From positions 2,286,087 to 2,350,086 of the forward strand of contig CM073591.1 of assembly GCA_037074705.1 (NCBI GenBank): a stretch of DNA of 64,000 nt. The letters run 5' to 3'. The translations under genes were made by a program, and so were the position numbers. The DNA comes from Zhengitettix transpicula. Lineage: Eukaryota > Arthropoda > Insecta > Orthoptera > Tetrigidae. Below the pieces are notes generated by a model that had not been told where the DNA came from, searched no databases, and saw only the letters and a list, made by a program, of their open reading frames with translations. This document shows, in pieces, positions 58,865 through 64,000 of this stretch (within the stretch, counting starts at the first letter, position 1; each line of letters opens with the position of its first letter).

Positions 58865-59655
58865 ATATATTAGTCAAAATTGGGCTTATAATTTCCTATT
58901 ATGCAATGGTTGTTTAACCGCATAACAATGTTTCTCAAGAAATACCCAAGTACTGTTGTGTCTTCATAAAGTATTAAGAATATAAAAATTAATTTGTTAA
59001 TTAAATGATGCAAATAATTGTCAGTCAAAAAAGCGTTGTGAATTCTATTTAAATTATCATTATCGTTAATAGTAGGAAAATCTAGAAGACAACATTGGAT
59101 AGACTCTTGTTGTTGAGGTTTTTAGATGAAAATCAATGCTTAGACTAGTTTTAATGACGGACACAGAATTGCTGATATAAAGAAAATTATCGTTGATTTT
59201 CGCTGAAATAGAATTGAGAAATTTGGAAGCCTTCTACATCCATCACCTTCATACATTCTAAAAACCCTTAAGATATTTCACATATGTCGAACATATATTT
59301 TACATTATCTCCAAAACAATTCCTTAAAAATTTAATCAAACGTTATTAAAATATTAATGAAGTGTTACTGGTTTAACCATTCTGTTTTACCACAAATAAG
59401 CCGTGGGTTAAAATCAGTTAAATTATAACATCAGCGGTACCATAAAGATAATCTTGTTAAATTCTTCTACCGAATTATTATCCTTTACAATTTATTTACA
59501 AACGTATCAAAACAAGAGTTTTTAATAATTCTCCAGTTAGAGAGACTAATAATAAATTTAGTTTCATAGTTTGCACCCCTTTTGGATAAATAAGGCTTAC
59601 TTGCTGTTACTTTTAAAATTTTACAACTTAAACGCAGTCAAAAATAATGAACACA
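58865..59655. other. AT-rich stretch, no gene seen
   Basis: No supported exon, repeat terminus or RNA gene. Confidence 0.4.
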
Positions 59656-59657
59656 AG

Positions 59658-60170
59658 GAGAACCTTTTAGGAGAGATACGAAGGGGCTACCTTTGGGGAT
59701 GCCTCTTCCTCTCCGTTTTGAACTAAGGTTCCCACAAGCCGAGGCACCTCGGCCTGTTTTGAGAGGTGTATGTTCCGGGATCACAGACCTTGGGCATACG
59801 GTAAGAGTTGTTCATTGTTCCCATTGCAAGAGCCGGCCAGCTGCCTCCTAAACTGGTCGAGGCATGGAGAAGGGAATGCTGCGTCCCCACAGCAAACTCC
59901 TCTCCCGCTATCGGAAGGGCGTGGGACAAGTACCCAACGCCCGACCTACCCGATGCAGGTTTTTCTAGGGTTTTCCCTGCATTTCTTTAGGCGATTGCCG
60001 GGTAGGATCATTAAACCATAGCCCGGGGCCCTAGTTAACCCTTGGCTACCTTCCTCTACCCTTCCGCATCCCCCCTTTCAAATCCCTTTTCTATGCTATA
60101 AGAGGGGAGTTGCCACTATGTGGATTACCCTATACATAGCCTATCTACACCAAAAAATAAAAATAAAGAC
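59658..60170 (+). mobile_element. 0.5-kb SINE-like element, first of a tandem pair
   Basis: It runs from the CTTTTAGGAGAGATACG region through GGTTCCCACAAGCCGAGGCA, GGACAAGTACCCAACGCCCG and CTATAAGAGGGGAGTTGCCA to an A-rich tail (AAAAATAAAAATAAAGACA). The frame within differs between copies, so coding is doubtful. Confidence 0.7.
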
Positions 60171-60180
60171 AAAAAAAAAT

Positions 60181-60720
60181 TGCTAGAGAATTCTCTCGCA
60201 GGTGAACCTTCCAAGAGAGCTCTGGCGGAGGCTACCTTTGGGGATGCCTTCACATCTCTCTGGGTTTTTTTTGAACTAAGGTTCCCACATGCCGAGGCAC
60301 CTTGGCCTGCTCTGAGAGGTGAATGTTCCGGGGTCGCAGACCTTGGGCATACGGTAAGAGTTGGAATAGTCGGCCAGCTGCCTCCTAAAATTGGCCGAGG
60401 CACGGAGAAGAGAATGCTGCGTCCCCACAGCTAACCCCCTCTCCCGCCATCGGAAGGGCGTGGGACAAGTACCAAATGCCCGACCTACCTGATGCAGGTT
60501 TATCTAGGGTTTGTCCTGCATTTCTTTTAGGCGAATGCCGGGTAGGATCATTAAACCATAGCCCGGGGCCCTAGTTAACCCTTGGCTACCTTCCTCTACT
60601 CTTCCGCATCCCCCCTTTCAAATCCCTTTCCTATGCTATAAGAGGGGAGTTGCCACTATGTGGATTACCCTTGACATAGCCTGTCTACACGGAAAAAAAT
60701 GAAGACAAAATCAACATTTT
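60181..60720 (+). mobile_element. 0.5-kb SINE-like element, second of a tandem pair
   Basis: A second full copy follows the A-rich tail of the first after about 10 bp, in the same orientation. Its own tail is ACACGGAAAAAAATGAAGAC. The pair suggests insertion of one copy into the tail of another or a tandem duplication. Confidence 0.7.
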
Positions 60721-60988
60721 TGATGCAATTTACGAAATTAATTTTTTGGATTGTAATTCCTGTTATACAGGTCCGAAAAAAAGCTCTTTGATACCCCTGA
60801 ATGAAAGAATATAAAAGCGATCTTAAGTTGAACGTTAGAAATTAAAACCAATCGAGTCCAAACACGTATATTTTAAATAACCACAACTTTGACTGGCAAA
60901 ATAATAAAATTTCAGCCGAAGAATGCAGATATTTTGCAAGATTGGTGAGCGAAATGTTGCATATAAAACCAAATAAGTTTGGTATTAA

Positions 60989-61030
<42 letters not shown>

Positions 61031-62220
61031 TTTATACTGTTAAAACTTTATAAGCATACAACAATACTGTGATATTTATTTAAACACTTTGTATCTCAGC
61101 AAATTCTAAGCAAAATTACTTAATGTATAATCAGTTGTGGCTAATTTTTGTTGAGTAATGTGGCAATTAATGGAAGTTATAAGTTGAATATTAATTGGAA
61201 ATATAGAACGTCTGTAATTAAAAATAGAACTTTGCCCGACTGGAATAAATATAATTAGCTTGAATTGGCCACAAGACTAAATTACATAACGTTTCACCCC
61301 TTTACGAACCTCTTCAGTTGTATCTAAAAAAATAACTAAGAAATATATGAAAACTAATCAATGAAAGGTTCAACCTCCAATTAATTAAGTTTAAATATGT
61401 TTACTTGAATTATTAAACACTTAAAAATATGTTGGAAATTTGGTTGAGACAATTTAACAGAAAAATCCAGACATACTCCATGAATTTCCGTGGTCCACAG
61501 GAGAGCCACAGGTGTCAATCATAACATTGAATATTTTTAAAACACAATTCAAAATTGCAAGAATACATAATTTTAAATCATAATAAAACTGATCCATAAA
61601 TATAATTTTAATTTTGTGTATCTATTTTTATATTAATTAAATTTATATTGGAATTAATAATATTTTTTTCAATGATGTTTGTTGGAAAATAAACTTCAAA
61701 AATTTTTATATTATTACAATCAAATTTATGATTTTTATGTATGAATATTTTGTTATAACAGGTTGTTTTTCTCAAGCTTGTATGAAATTCGTAAAATGTT
61801 CCTTAATTATGGTTTTCAGGTTGTCGTTTTGTCGGGCCTGTATAACAAACAGGTTTTACTCTCCAAACACTCCATTATGTTTCTCCAATGGCAGTAAAAC
61901 ATGTTTAACATTTTTAACTGTATTTAACTTATTTAAAAATAATATTAACACCATAACTGGCTAACAGGTTAATTAGTTTTAATTGGATATATTCTAAAAA
62001 TGGTGAATCGAAGTAGCCCAAAGTTTCTTTTACTCTTTAGAGCTGTGGATGAATTATTTTTATGTGAAATTGAGTTTAATTTATTTTCTTTAATAATGAA
62101 TCTGGGGAAGGGTTAAGACTTTAACAATACAATGTTAAAAGTTTTGTTTTTCTTATTCTTGTAAAATGGTGATATATTTAAACTGATTCTTCAACCAAAT
62201 TAAATTCATGTGGGAGGGGG
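60721..62220. other. AT-rich DNA with an (AT)n tract and one hammerhead-like core
   Basis: The (AT)n tract is at 60991-61026. On the minus strand CTGAAGA (61317-61311) and GAAAC (61295-61291) repeat the Penelope-like pattern. No gene was supported. Confidence 0.4.
60991..61026. repeat. (AT)n microsatellite
   Basis: About 36 bp of AT dinucleotide. Confidence 0.95.
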
Positions 62221-62224
62221 TGAT

Positions 62225-62662
62225 TTCAATAAAAATTTGTCCTACGACCTGAATAGGTACGATTATTAAAAACTAACGATGCCCGGGATGTTATTATGTT
62301 AAACTCAGCGTATTCCATAACCCCGGATTCGACACCAATCTCGGTTGTTTCTTTCTTTAATTTTATGTAACGCCCCTCCAACCCCACAACTAAGGGCGCT
62401 CCCTTCTGGTACCGAAAGTGGTTTGAAATTATACACAAACAACATCGAGAGAGAAATACTATTAGTCTCATTGACCTCTGAAAAACATAATTCCGACGCA
62501 AATATTGGCCATTTGAGCAGTTTTGAAAATTTCCAACCTCGCCCCTGGGCGTCATAGTCGTGTCTTACCACAACAGAGTTTGTTTCCGGTTCTAAGGAAA
62601 CATGTGCACAAAATTTGATACAAACTGCTCCACGCGCTTGAATTTGTATGCGGAACATACAT

Positions 62663-62705
<43 letters not shown>

Positions 62706-62740
62706 CAGTCAATTTTATTTATTTGAAAAAGATAGATTTA
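62225..62740. repeat. Single unit of the ~290-bp repeat with (CA)n end
   Basis: CCCCGGATTCGACACCAATC, CTCGGTTGTTTC, AAATTATACACAAACAACAT, then ATGTGCACAAAATTTG, GCTCCACGCGCTTG, and GGAACATACATACACGCAC followed by a pure (AC)n tract (62662-62702). The order matches the 3' ends at 13960 and 50930. Confidence 0.55.
62662..62702. repeat. (CA)n microsatellite
   Basis: About 40 bp of CA dinucleotide, grown from the ACATAC tail of the repeat. Confidence 0.95.
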
Positions 62741-62819
62741 ATGTTTTATAAATAAACTGACTTTTGGCGAATTTGGGCTAACTCTAAGACATTATGCAGA
62801 AAGTACACTAAATTAATTA

Positions 62820-62885
62820 AGTGATAAAATAAATACCACACGACCACGTTTATCTTCCAACTTTTGAGTTCTTCAACCGGTTCGT
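62820..62885 (-). mobile_element. Penelope-like element terminal scrap
   Basis: GTGATAAAATAAATACCACA, then CGACCACGTTTATCTTCC, is a decayed minus-strand match to the terminal motif. Confidence 0.4.
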
Positions 62886-62889
62886 TCGC

Positions 62890-64000
62890 GTGCCTCGTTC
62901 TTGCAAATGACAGTTATTAGACTTAGGAAAGGGGTGGGGGAACAAAAGAACTTGTAACTTGCCATCAAGACTTGACATTCATTCAAAACAGTTTATTGAC
63001 CTTAGTACTTGCATATATATGTGTGATGGAAATAAAGAAAGATTGACACAACCGATAGTTGGATTTGTTTCTCTTCATCATTTGAAGACAGGCATGAAGT
63101 CATTACGCGGTGAACACTTTCCAAAATGTAACAACTTGTAAACTGCAAAACAATACAAAAATATATATACAAGGAATATGACTACAGATGTTGCATGTTT
63201 AAAATTATTAATATTGTTAAGTTGTATTTAAAGATGTATAAAAAATGGTAACTAATGAGCCATTAATAATTGTTAGTAGTCAGTTTGAAAAAGTGGTTGG
63301 TATCGTCACAGCCGGACATTATGATTGGTTTACTTTCCTTTACCTCCGTAAAAAGAGATTTTATGATTGGGTGAGTAGAGACAGCAAGAGGTGAAATGCA
63401 TGGGACTGCCACTGGCCGTTAGTAAGCCACGATGTAAGTATCCGAATAGGTCGAATACGAGCACTTGGTATTGCTTCAGCTGTGAGGCTTCCGACCGAGT
63501 GGAGCCAAGCAACGCTGGGCCCTCCACATTAAACAATGTCCAGCGACGTTGGAAATAAGAACACAACTGAGACAATCTACCTAAAATAATTTCATTAAGC
63601 ACTTGGCGCAACAACAAAGTTCTGTAAATTCACATGGCCGGAAATAAACACATTTTATTATATAAAGTTATAGATTAAATATACTGGTGGCCAAAGAAAT
63701 AGACTTAAAATTTGACAATCAAATTCAGTTTTATTTCTAACAATAAATATGATTAAATTAAATTTATGATTATTAATACAGCGGATTCATATATCCCCAA
63801 AATTACTCCGGTCGTTCGTGACGTCAGCGCGTTGCTGAGAGAATACGAAGATAATAAATTTTAAAGCCTTAGTGAAGAAGAACTGACGCTACAATGACTG
63901 GAGTACCCCAGGCTGATGGTCTGAGCCTTGAGGGCCGAGCGAGCGGAAACTAAGGCAAAGCATTGATCATCTCTGTCTGAGTGTTAAAATGGAGAACAGC
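62890..64000. other. Gene-poor right end
   Basis: A 95-codon minus-strand frame (63330-63617) looks protein-like (LLGSTRSEASQLKQYQVLVF) but matches no family I recognise and has no splice or promoter context. The rest is AT-rich. Confidence 0.3.

Noticed and set aside
63330..63617. 95-codon minus-strand protein
   Set aside because: It reads protein-like, but no domain, promoter or splice evidence could be found.

Overview
This window looks like an AT-rich arthropod nuclear scaffold, most likely from a large-genome insect. The reasons are short spliced genes with GT-AG introns and TATA boxes, AATAAA poly(A) signals, and dense remnants of Helitron, Penelope-like, LINE, SINE-like, LTR-like and piggyBac-like elements. 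I cannot fix the species from the sequence. A polyneopteran such as a cockroach, termite or stick insect is only a guess. No bacterial operons, rRNA or functional tRNA genes were seen.

The only clear host genes form a tandem cluster of small secreted Kazal-type protease-inhibitor genes. Almost none appears as a full-length open frame, because each coding region is split into three exons. Exon 1 is about 22 nt and starts the signal peptide. Exon 2 is 177-183 nt and carries the rest of the signal and Kazal cysteines 1-5. Exon 3 lies 0.3-1.7 kb away and carries D-Y/F ... cysteine 6, a variable tail and the stop. Both introns are phase 1. The order is: a minus-strand copy (1661-2349); a 5' fragment (3795-4125); a copy that lost exon 2 (4410-6236); intact plus-strand copies at 8737-10505, 14791-16000, 20503-21629, 24469-26466 and 30896-32276; a pseudogene at 18012-19299; and two more diverged minus-strand copies at 42630-42912 (third exon not found) and 45250-47084.

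The copies share a conserved promoter block with a GTATCAG/GATA-like core and a TATA box, a short 3' UTR with a poly(A) signal, and flanks containing LINE reverse-transcriptase and LINE 3'-end relics. Those relics were probably co-duplicated with the genes. The most notable signal is the evolutionary pattern. In the pair at 24469 and 30896, the 5' UTR, exon 1, intron 1 and signal-peptide codons differ at only 2 of about 194 positions, yet the mature inhibitor differs at more than half its residues. The predicted P1 residue changes in nearly every paralogue. This is the signature of an arms-race or venom-like secreted inhibitor family.

The rest is mobile-element landscape. About 34-41 kb holds a Penelope-like GIY-YIG relic whose 3' end is scattered across the window with hammerhead-like CTGANGA...GAAAC cores. 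From 12 to 58 kb, TG...CA elements sit in (AT)n tracts with ATAT target duplications. From 47.4 to 48.0 kb there is a piggyBac-like MITE. From 49.7 to 51.0 kb there is an array of about 290-bp repeats. From 52.1 to 57.0 kb a repeat has been interrupted by a SINE-like element and then a degraded Helitron. From 59.7 to 60.7 kb there is a tandem pair of the SINE-like element. I see no convincing gene in the remaining intergenic DNA.
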